The position numbers were made by a program, and so were the translations under genes. The notes beneath the pieces were generated by a model. That model ran no database searches, was not told where the DNA came from, and saw only the letters and a program-made list of their open reading frames with translations. A stretch of 64,000 bases of DNA from Amycolatopsis oliviviridis. GTDB lineage: Bacteria > Actinomycetota > Actinomycetes > Mycobacteriales > Pseudonocardiaceae. Shown here one piece after another: positions 32,393 to 39,082 of the stretch (its first letter is position 1; each line of letters starts with the position of its first letter). The stretch is from positions 930,001 to 994,000 of the forward strand of contig NZ_BNAY01000003.1 in NCBI RefSeq assembly GCF_014654365.1, given 5' to 3'.

Positions 32393-33475
32393 TCAGCGGG
32401 TGGCGCGCAGCCTGTCCGCGATCTGCTCGGGGGTGGCGTCGTTGATCCACACGGCCATTCCGGACTCCGACCCCGCCAGGTACTTCAGCTTGTCCTTGGA
32501 CCGCAGGACCGAGAACACCTCCAGGTACAGCCAGCCGAGTTCGCGATCGCGTTTGGCAGGCGCCTGGTTCCAGGCCGCGATGTAGGGCAGCGGCCGGTCG
32601 TAGAGCCCGTCGCAGCGGCGAAGGACTTCGAGGTAGACGTCGGAAAAGTCGTCGCGCTCGGCGTCCGACAGCGCGGGGATGTCGGGCACCTGGCGATGCG
32701 GCACGATCTGGACCTGCACCGGCCAGCGCGCGGCGGGCGGCACGAACGCCGTCCAGTGTTCGCCCGCGACCACGACCCGCGCTCCGGATTCCCGCTCGGC
32801 GGCCAGCACGTCGCCCATCACCGGACGGCCGTGTTCGGCCTCGTAAGCGCGGGCGACCTCCAGCATCCGCTCGGTCTTCGGCGTGACGAACGGGTAGCCG
32901 TAGATCTGCCCGTGCGGGTGATGCAGGGTCACGCCGATCTCTTCGCCGCGGTTCTCGAACGGGAAGACCTGCTCGACACCGTCCATGGCGGACAGTTCCG
33001 CGGTGCGGTCGGCCCAGGCGTCGACGACCGCGCGGACCTGTTTCGCGGTCAGCCCGGCGAAAGAGCCGTCGTGGTCGCTGGTGAAACAGACGACCTCGCA
33101 GCGACCGACACCCGGCGCGATCGGCACCAGCCCGGCTCCGTCCACTGTGGACGAGTCGCCGATGACGGTGCGGGAGAAGGAGGGGAAGCGGTTCTCGAAC
33201 ACCGCGACGTCGTAGTCCGGCTCCGGGATCTCGCTGGGTTTCCCGGGTTTCGTGGGACACAGCGGGCACAGGTCGGCGGGCGGTTTGTAGGTCCGCGTCT
33301 GCCGGTGCGCGGCCATCGCCACCCATTCGCCGGTCAGCGGGTCGCGCCGGATCTCCGACGCCGCCGCGACCTGCGGCAGGTCACGGGTGTCCTCGGCGGT
33401 GCGCTCGGGCGCGCCGGGCGAGTCGAAATAGATGATCTCCCGGCCGTCGGCCAGGTGCCTAACCGTGCGCTTCAC
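32393..33475 (-). CDS. galT: Galactose-1-phosphate uridylyltransferase
   Basis: 360 residues of the HIT-superfamily GalT. Cys70 and Cys73 (LCPLCP) are the N-terminal zinc ligands, FENRFPSF contacts the uridine, and HHPHGQIYGYPF carries the nucleophile His188. The C-terminal half continues with YLEVFSVLRSKDKLKYLAGSE as in actinobacterial GalT. It exchanges UMP between UDP-glucose and galactose-1-phosphate in the Leloir pathway. No galK or galE follows. It overlaps the upstream DeoR-family gene by ATGA, so that regulator probably controls it. Confidence 0.93.
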   Translation of the reverse strand: MKRTVRHLADGREIIYFDSPGAPERTAEDTRDLPQVAAASEIRRDPLTGEWVAMAAHRQTRTYKPPADLCPLCPTKPGKPSEIPEPDYDVAVFENRFPSFSRTVIGDSSTVDGAGLVPIAPGVGRCEVVCFTSDHDGSFAGLTAKQVRAVVDAWADRTAELSAMDGVEQVFPFENRGEEIGVTLHHPHGQIYGYPFVTPKTERMLEVARAYEAEHGRPVMGDVLAAERESGARVVVAGEHWTAFVPPAARWPVQVQIVPHRQVPDIPALSDAERDDFSDVYLEVLRRCDGLYDRPLPYIAAWNQAPAKRDRELGWLYLEVFSVLRSKDKLKYLAGSESGMAVWINDATPEQIADRLRATR

Positions 33476-34272
33476 GCTTCTTCAGCCTCAGCCGTCTCCG
33501 CCGTTTCGGCGATCATCAGCTCACCCGCCTGCTCGGTGAGCGTTTCCCTTGCGTTGTCGGACAAACCGTCGTCCGAGACGACGAAGTCGGCCTCTTCGAG
33601 CCCGGCGATGGTGGAGATGCCGACGATGCCCCATTTGGTGTGGTCGGCCAGCACGACCAGTTTGCGGCCCGCTTCGACGAGCGCGCGGTCGGTCTCGGAT
33701 TCGGTGAGGTTCGGCGTGGTGAAACCGGGGCCGTCGGCCATCCCGTGCACGCCGAGGAAGACGACGTCCAGGTGCAGCGACCGCAGGCTCTGCACGGCGA
33801 CCGGCCCGACGAGGGCGTCCGACGGGGTGCGGACGCCGCCGGTGAGGACCACCGTGCGATCCGGCTGGTTCGCGCCGCGCAGCACGTCGGCGACCTGGAT
33901 GGAGTTCGTGACGATCGTCAGGCCGGGGACCTCGTCCAGGGCCCTGGCCAGCGTCCAGGTGGTGGTGCCGGCGGAGATGCCGATCGCGGTGCCCGGCCGG
34001 ACCAACCCGGCCGCGAGGGCGGCGATCGCCTCCTTCTGCGCGCGCTGGCGCACGGATTTGGCCTCGAAACCGGGCTCGTCGGTGCTCTTGCCGACGATGG
34101 AGGTGGCGCCGCCGTAGACCTTCTCGACCAGACCGCGGGCGGCCAGCACGTCGAGGTCGCGGCGCACCGTCATGTCGGAAACGCCGAGCCTCGTGACGAG
34201 GTCGCTGACCCGGACCGCCCCGGTCCGGCGCGCCTCCTCGAGGATCACCGCCTGTCGTTGCCGCGCGAGCAC
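33472..34272 (-). CDS. DeoR-family transcriptional regulator
   Basis: 266 residues. The N-terminal DeoR winged helix (ILEEARRTGAVRVSDLVTRLGVSDMTVRRDLDVLAARGLVEKVYGGA, residues 10-56) is textbook. The C-terminal sugar-phosphate-sensing (DeoRC) domain holds GISAGTTTWTLARAL and VVLADHTKWG. It represses sugar genes and is released by a phosphorylated sugar. Overlap with galT points to galactose metabolism. The GTG start is followed by a normal DeoR N-terminus. The sequence upstream (about 34285-34330) is AT-rich with two GATCAA copies 24 bases apart and is a likely promoter/operator. Confidence 0.88.
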   Translation of the reverse strand: MLARQRQAVILEEARRTGAVRVSDLVTRLGVSDMTVRRDLDVLAARGLVEKVYGGATSIVGKSTDEPGFEAKSVRQRAQKEAIAALAAGLVRPGTAIGISAGTTTWTLARALDEVPGLTIVTNSIQVADVLRGANQPDRTVVLTGGVRTPSDALVGPVAVQSLRSLHLDVVFLGVHGMADGPGFTTPNLTESETDRALVEAGRKLVVLADHTKWGIVGISTIAGLEEADFVVSDDGLSDNARETLTEQAGELMIAETAETAEAEEA

Positions 34273-34355
34273 GAAGCCTCCGATGACTGCACTGGATCAA
34301 CTACACAAAATCCTACACGATCAAACAAGGACCTCGTGTGGCGGAGAGAGCTGGG

Positions 34356-34883
34356 CTATTCGGCGGAGGACTCTTCGGCCTGCTTGACGCCATCGATCGG
34401 GACGCCGCGGAAACTCAACACGAAAAGCGCGACAGCGCCGAAGAACAGCGCGATGTCGGCGACGTTCCCGACGAACCAGCCGTTGTAGTCGATGAAGTCG
34501 ACGACGTGACCGCGCGCGAACCCGGGCTCGCGGAACAGGCGGTCTCCCAGATGTGTCGTCGCGCCGCCGAGCAGCAGACCGAGCGAGATCGCCCAGCCCG
34601 CCGAGCGGACCTTGCGCGAGATCCACAGCAGCGCGACCACCGCGACCGCGGCCACGATCGCGAAGATCCAGGTGGAATCGGCGCCGAGCGAGAACGCCGC
34701 GCCCGGGTTGTAGAGCAGCCGGAACCGGATGAAGTCGCCGATCACCGGGATCGGGGCGCGATCGGTGAGGGCGTCGACCGCCCACCATTTGGTCAGCTGA
34801 TCGGCGGCCAGCAGCACCGCGGCCACCAGCAAAGTCCACAGCAGACGGCGGGGCGGCGTCTCAGGCGCGTTCTCGGTGCTCAT
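34356..34883 (-). CDS. lspA: Lipoprotein signal peptidase (signal peptidase II)
   Basis: 175 residues with four transmembrane segments. AADQLTKWW, LLYNPGAAFSLG, GGATTHLGDRLFR and GNVADIAL are the LspA blocks; catalytic aspartates are Asp114 and Asp143. It cuts prolipoproteins before the lipid-modified Cys. Compared with the usual GGALGNLxDR, the third block reads GGATTHLGDR, so the conserved Asn is His. Arg115 and the Asn140-Asp143 motif are kept. The ATG at 34883 (a GTG lies directly before it) starts 22 bases after mprB, suggesting cotranscription with mprAB. Confidence 0.88.
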   Translation of the reverse strand: MSTENAPETPPRRLLWTLLVAAVLLAADQLTKWWAVDALTDRAPIPVIGDFIRFRLLYNPGAAFSLGADSTWIFAIVAAVAVVALLWISRKVRSAGWAISLGLLLGGATTHLGDRLFREPGFARGHVVDFIDYNGWFVGNVADIALFFGAVALFVLSFRGVPIDGVKQAEESSAE

Positions 34884-34905
34884 CACTCGTCAGCGTAATC
34901 GCCCA

Positions 34906-36330
34906 TCAGGCGGGGGCTCCCGGGAGCCGCAGGGTCATCAGAGCGCCGCCGGTGGCGGCGCGGCCCGCGTAGACGTCGCCGCCGTGGCGCTGCGCCGCGT
35001 GCTGGACGATGGCGAGGCCGAGCCCGGAACCGGGCAGTGTCCGTGCCTCGGACGAGCGGTAGAAGCGGTCGAACACCTTCGGCAGGTCCTCGTCGGCGAT
35101 CCCCGGCCCGGAGTCCTCGACTTCGAGTACCGCGGTGCCGTCGCCGACCGGGTACAGCCGGACCCCGACCGTCGACCCCTCCGGCGAGAACTTCACCGCG
35201 TTGTCCAGCAGGTTCAGCACCGCGCGTTCGAGCGCGCTGGTGTCGCCGGTCAGCACCCACGGCTGGAGCGAGACGTCGAACTCGATCTCGCCCGCGCGGC
35301 GGCGCGCCCGGTCCAGCGCGCGCTCGACGACGTCGGCCATCTCGACCCGCTCGTGCTCGATCCGCGGCTCGTCCTGGCGCGCGAGCTCGACGAGGTCGCC
35401 GATCAGCTGGGTCAGCTCGTCGAGCTGGCCGCGGATGTCGGCCTCGATGTCGCTGCGATCCTCGTCCGACAGCGTCCGCGCGCCCGGCCTGCTCGCGGAC
35501 AGGAGCAGCTCCAGGTTGGTGCGCAGCGACGTCAGCGGCGTCCGGAGTTCGTGGCCGGCGTCGGCGACGAGCTGCCGTTGCCGTTCCTGTGATTCGGCGA
35601 CCGTGCCCAGCATCGTGTTGAAACTCTGGGTCAGGCGGGCGAGTTCGTCGTCGCCGCTGACCGGGATCGGCCGCAGGTCACCCGTGGTGGCGACGCGTTC
35701 CGCCGCCGACGTCAGCCTGTCGACCGGCCGCAGGCCCGCTCTCGCGACGGCGGTCCCCGCGGCCGCGGCGACCAGGATCCCGGCGCCGCCGATCAGGAAC
35801 AGGACCACCGAAAGCTCGTTCAGGGTGCGTTTGGTCGGGCCGAGCGACTGGGCGAGCACCATCGCCTGCCCCGCGCCCTGCGGGAGGGCGACGACGCGGC
35901 TGTCGGTCTTCGGGTCGGTGCGCAGGGAGAACGCCTTGTCGCCGGAAGCGACGGCGATCTCGTCGTCGCCGTACGGCGGGCGGCTGCCGGACTGCGGATA
36001 GGTCAGCCTGATCTTCTCCCCGACCGTCAGCTGGCCGATCTGCAGGTCCGCGCTGGCGAGGAAGGCGCCGGGCACCTGCTGCAGCTCGGTCTGCACCTGC
36101 GGCGATTCGACCGCGGCGTGCGCGCGGGCGAGGAGGTTGTCGTCCACCTGCTGATAGAGGTTGTCGCGCACGACGAGGTACGCGCCGAGGGACACCAGCG
36201 CCACCGCGCCCGCCACCGAGGCGGCCGCGAGCAGCGTCACCCGGCCGCGGAGCGAGAAGCGCCGCGTGCCCCAGCGGTCGCCGCGCGGATCCTTTTCGGA
36301 CACGTCGACGACCTGGACGGGTTCGGTCAC
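34906..36330 (-). CDS. mprB: Sensor histidine kinase MprB
   Basis: 474 residues. A cytoplasmic N-terminus is followed by transmembrane segments near 29-50 and 175-197 flanking an extracellular domain of about 125 residues, then HAMP, HisKA with the phosphorylated His in ADAGHELRTPLTSLR, and HATPase with NLLDNAVKFSPEG, DSGPGI and GSGLGLAIVQHAA. Length and order match mycobacterial MprB, which senses envelope stress through its extracellular loop. The GTG at 36330 overlaps the mprA stop (GTGA); the longer frame has no homology. It partners MprA and should control pepD. Confidence 0.88.
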   Translation of the reverse strand: MTEPVQVVDVSEKDPRGDRWGTRRFSLRGRVTLLAAASVAGAVALVSLGAYLVVRDNLYQQVDDNLLARAHAAVESPQVQTELQQVPGAFLASADLQIGQLTVGEKIRLTYPQSGSRPPYGDDEIAVASGDKAFSLRTDPKTDSRVVALPQGAGQAMVLAQSLGPTKRTLNELSVVLFLIGGAGILVAAAAGTAVARAGLRPVDRLTSAAERVATTGDLRPIPVSGDDELARLTQSFNTMLGTVAESQERQRQLVADAGHELRTPLTSLRTNLELLLSASRPGARTLSDEDRSDIEADIRGQLDELTQLIGDLVELARQDEPRIEHERVEMADVVERALDRARRRAGEIEFDVSLQPWVLTGDTSALERAVLNLLDNAVKFSPEGSTVGVRLYPVGDGTAVLEVEDSGPGIADEDLPKVFDRFYRSSEARTLPGSGLGLAIVQHAAQRHGGDVYAGRAATGGALMTLRLPGAPA

Positions 36331-37019
36331 GGCGGGGTTTCCCTCAGCACGTAGCCCACTCCCCGCACCGTGTGGATCAGCCTCGGTTCGTTCCCAGCCT
36401 CGGTCTTTCGGCGCAAGTAGCCGACGTAGACCTCCAGCGCGTTGCCCGACGTCGGGAAGTCGTATCCCCATACTTCCTCCAGGATCCGGCTGCGGGTCAA
36501 GACGTGCTTCGGGTAGGAGAGGAACAGTTCGAGGAGGGCGAACTCGGTCCTCGTGAGACTGATCTCCCGGCCTGCCCGGCGCACCTCGCGCGTCCCCGGG
36601 TCCAAGGTGAGGTCCGCGAACGACAGGATCTCGGCGTTCTGCCCCGCCTGCGGGTCCGGGCTCGCACGACGCAGAAGCGCCCGAAGGCGCGCGAGAAGCT
36701 CTTCGAGCGCGAAGGGCTTCGGGAGGTAGTCGTCGGCGCCGGCGTCGAGGCCGGACACCCGGTCGGACACGGTGTCCCGCGCGGTGAGGACGAGAATCGG
36801 CAGGTCGTCACCGGTGCTTCGCAGGCGTCGGGCGACCTCCAGGCCGTCGAGCCGCGGCATCATCACGTCGAGGACCATCGCGTCGGGTCTGTTGGCGATG
36901 ATCGCTTCCAGGGCCTGCGCGCCGTCCCCGGCCAGTTCCACCTGGTACCCGTTGAACTCAAGGGATCGCCTGAGTGATTCACGGACGGCCCTGTCGTCGT
37001 CCACTACGAGGATGCGCAT
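36327..37019 (-). CDS. mprA: Response regulator MprA
   Basis: 230 residues of OmpR type. The sequence is recognisably MprA: MRILVVDDDRAVRESLRRSL at the start, phosphoacceptor Asp51 (MVLDVMMPRLDGLEV), GADDYLPKPFALEELLAR, and a C-terminal winged helix with SLTRTEFALLELFL and GNALEVYVGYLRRKTEA, ending HTVRGVGYVLRETPP. In mycobacteria MprA controls envelope-stress genes, including itself, pepD and sigma factors. An 8-3-8 direct-repeat site lies 22 bases upstream of the ATG, consistent with autoregulation. First gene of the mprA-mprB(-lspA) operon. Confidence 0.94.
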   Translation of the reverse strand: MRILVVDDDRAVRESLRRSLEFNGYQVELAGDGAQALEAIIANRPDAMVLDVMMPRLDGLEVARRLRSTGDDLPILVLTARDTVSDRVSGLDAGADDYLPKPFALEELLARLRALLRRASPDPQAGQNAEILSFADLTLDPGTREVRRAGREISLTRTEFALLELFLSYPKHVLTRSRILEEVWGYDFPTSGNALEVYVGYLRRKTEAGNEPRLIHTVRGVGYVLRETPP

Positions 37020-37040
37020 GGCGACAGTCTTACGCAGAGT

Positions 37041-37059
37041 GCTGAGACTCGCCTAAGAA
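37041..37059 (-). promoter_or_regulatory. MprA-box-like direct repeat before mprA
   Basis: On the minus strand: TTCTTAGG-CGA-GTCTCAGC, two 8-mers with a 3-base spacer. It matches the site before pepD in architecture and in its T(T/C)TCAG(G/C)-type core. Position 22 bases upstream of mprA fits autoregulation. Confidence 0.65.
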
Positions 37060-37104
37060 CACACACAGAACCAACAAAGGAAATCCGGCAGTCCACAAGA
37101 CGTT

Positions 37105-37719
37105 TCAGCCGGTCCCGGGCCCTTTTGCAACAGGTGCGTTCCATCTGCGCCACAAAGCGAGCATTCGGACCCCCACCACGACGGCAGCTGCTACGACCGT
37201 CACCGGCCCCGGCGGCAGTCGCAGAGCGTGACCGATCACGACGAGCACCGCGCCCGCGAGCGCGGCGACCGCGTAGATCTCCTTCCGCAGCACGAGCGGG
37301 ATTTCCCGCAGGAGGAGATCACGCACCGCACCGCCACCGATACCCGTCGTCATCCCGATCAGGCACGCCGCGTAGGGGGTAGCGCCCGCGTTCAACGCGA
37401 TGGTGGTCCCCGCCGTCGCGAACACCCCGAGCCCGAGCGCGTCCGCGAGCAGCACGGCGCGCCGCAGCTTCGCGATCTGCGGGTGGAAGACGAACACGAC
37501 CAGCGCCGTTCCGCCGCAGACCGCCAGGTAAGGCCAGGTCCGCAGCGTCGTGGGCGGCGTGATCCCGAGGAGGACGTCACGGATGACCCCGCCGCCGAGC
37601 GCCGTGGTCAGCCCGACGATGACCACCCCGAAGACGTCCAACCTGGACCGCACCGCCGCGAGCGCCCCCGAGGCGGCGAACGCGATCAAGCCGAGGAACT
37701 CGAGCGCGGTGAGGATCAT
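37105..37719 (-). CDS. TRIC-type cation channel family protein (UPF0126)
   Basis: 204 residues with about seven transmembrane segments formed by two homologous halves. Each half has a glycine-rich kinked helix: ALGGGVIRDVLLG in the first and GIGGGAVRDLLLRE in the second, the signature of bacterial trimeric intracellular cation channel (UPF0126) proteins. It probably conducts K+ or other small cations or amino acids across the inner membrane. It overlaps the upstream LuxR-type regulator by one base (TAATG), so the two are coupled. Confidence 0.85.
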   Translation of the reverse strand: MILTALEFLGLIAFAASGALAAVRSRLDVFGVVIVGLTTALGGGVIRDVLLGITPPTTLRTWPYLAVCGGTALVVFVFHPQIAKLRRAVLLADALGLGVFATAGTTIALNAGATPYAACLIGMTTGIGGGAVRDLLLREIPLVLRKEIYAVAALAGAVLVVIGHALRLPPGPVTVVAAAVVVGVRMLALWRRWNAPVAKGPGTG

Positions 37720-38372
37720 TACTGGTCGAGCAGGCCACCGCGGTAGGCCAGCAGCGCGGCCTGCACCCGGTTCGCCGCGCCGATCTTGGACAGGACGGCC
37801 GAGACGTAGCCCTTGACCGTGGCCTCGGACAGGTGGAGCCGCCCGCCGATCTCCGCGTTGGACAGCCCCTGGCCGATCAGCCCGACGACCTCACGCTCCC
37901 GTTCGGACAGCGACGCGAGCAGCTTGCGCGCCGGCTGCGCGGCCCGCTGCTCGTCCCGATGCGACTGGACCATGCGCGCCGCGACCCCCGGGTCCAGCAC
38001 CGCACCACCGCGCGCCAGATCGCGAACCGCCCGCAGCAGCGCCGCCGGGTCGATGTCCTTGAGCAGGAAGCCGTTGGCCCCGAGCCTGAGCGCGAGACTG
38101 ACGTAGTCGTCGATGTCGAACGTGGTCAACATGGCCACGGTCGGCGGATCCGGCAGAGCCAAGATCGCCCTGAGCGCGCGAATACCGTCGTCAGGCGCGC
38201 GCATCTTGATGTCGAGCAACGCGACGTCGGGGTGGTACCGCCGGGCGACCTCGACCGCTGATCTCCCGTCGCTCGCCTCGCCCACGATCTCGATGTCGGC
38301 AGCGCCGGACATCATGGCACGCAGGCCCGAGCGGACCAGTTCCTCGTCGTCGGCGAACATGAGCTTGATCAA
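37719..38372 (-). CDS. NarL/LuxR-family response regulator
   Basis: 217 residues. The receiver domain has Asp8/Asp9 and phosphoacceptor Asp54 (ALLDIKMRAPDDG), Thr in VAMLTTFD and Lys in FLLKDIDP. The C-terminal LuxR helix-turn-helix reads LSEREREVVGLIGQGLSNAEIGGRLHLSEATVKGYVSAVLSKIG. No histidine kinase gene adjoins it, so it is an orphan in this window. Coupling to the TRIC channel gene by a TAATG overlap is unusual and suggests joint expression. Confidence 0.88.
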   Translation of the reverse strand: MIKLMFADDEELVRSGLRAMMSGAADIEIVGEASDGRSAVEVARRYHPDVALLDIKMRAPDDGIRALRAILALPDPPTVAMLTTFDIDDYVSLALRLGANGFLLKDIDPAALLRAVRDLARGGAVLDPGVAARMVQSHRDEQRAAQPARKLLASLSEREREVVGLIGQGLSNAEIGGRLHLSEATVKGYVSAVLSKIGAANRVQAALLAYRGGLLDQ

Positions 38373-38744
38373 CGAAGCCCTCCGGCAGCCGGGGGAGCGG
38401 CGTCTCGCGTCCCGTTAACGAAGATTACCTACTGTTGTTCAGGGTTTCGAAACCAGACACGTACGAGTGACCCTCGCGGGTCATCTGTGTCGATCTAGCT
38501 CTCGATTCAGACCCAGTTTTGTCGGGTTTGAGTGTCGCTCCTCGGGGACGGATCCGCAGGTCGAGTGTCACTACCCGGCCAGTGTCGCTGTCCGGCCGCG
38601 GGTTTGAGGGGCGTCCGCTGCGCAACCGCCGTTCGGGTCATTCCGGCCTTTCACCGGCCTGGCCGCTTGCTCCGCCCGGGTGCGACTTGCGCCCTCACGC
38701 TCGGGCCGCTCCGGTCACCCGGTAGGCTGCGCCTGGCAGTACAT
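38373..38744. other. Gene-free stretch before tRNA-Arg
   Basis: No convincing gene. It contains three short related repeats, GAGTGTCGCT (38530), GAGTGTCACT (38563) and CAGTGTCGCT (38580), of unknown meaning, and presumably the promoters of the LuxR-type regulator (leftward) and the tRNA (rightward). Confidence 0.4.
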
Positions 38745-38820
38745 GCCCTCGTAGCTCAGGGGATAGAGCACCGCTCTCCTAAAGCGGGTGTCGCAGGTTC
38801 GAATCCTGCCGGGGGCACCA
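38745..38820 (+). tRNA. tRNA-Arg (CCT anticodon)
   Basis: A full cloverleaf can be drawn. The acceptor stem GCCCTCG pairs with CGGGGGC (one G-T pair), a D-arm follows with GCTC and GAGC, and the anticodon stem CCGCT/AGCGG encloses the loop CTCCTAA, giving anticodon CCT (reads AGG). The T-arm is GCAGG-TTCGAAT-CCTGC, with an encoded CCA end. Its 3' half is duplicated at 49772-49812, marking it as the attachment site of an integrated element. Confidence 0.95.
38778..38818. repeat. attL-like direct repeat (3' end of tRNA-Arg)
   Basis: The 41 bases from the anticodon to the encoded CC of the tRNA recur at 49772-49812 with a single A-to-G difference. Direct repeats of a tRNA 3' end are the hallmark of integration by a tyrosine recombinase. 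The two copies bracket about 11 kb of defence genes. Confidence 0.85.
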
Positions 38821-39082
38821 CAAGGATGGGCAACATGTACTTTGGGCTGCGGAACATTCGGTTCTTTGAGTACCAGAGGGGCCATCACAGCCTGCGGACG
38901 TGGATGGCATCGACCTCATCTATGTGGATGACGAATGGGGTGGCGTCTATTGTGAGCGTCCAGCCGATTACGTGGGGGACACTAAGGACCGGACGCTGGC
39001 CCCGCACTACTTCACCGCTGTCGAGTGCAGGCGGTCCTCAAGGGCGTCAAGGCAGGCGAGTTCGACTGACTCCGCCGTCTCT
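38821..39082 (+). pseudogene. Possible gene remnant beside tRNA-Arg
   Basis: The frame at 38900-39139 (plus) begins MDGIDLIYVDDEWGGVYCER and looks protein-like for about 45 residues before becoming serine-rich and running into the AIPR gene 3' end on the other strand. It has no clear ribosome-binding site. It could be a truncated gene left at the junction of the integrated element; I recognise no family. Confidence 0.3.

Noticed and set aside
36330..36471. Longer N-terminus for MprB starting at 36471
   Set aside because: The extra 47 codons overlap mprA, have no family similarity, and the GTG at 36330 gives the usual GTGA coupling.
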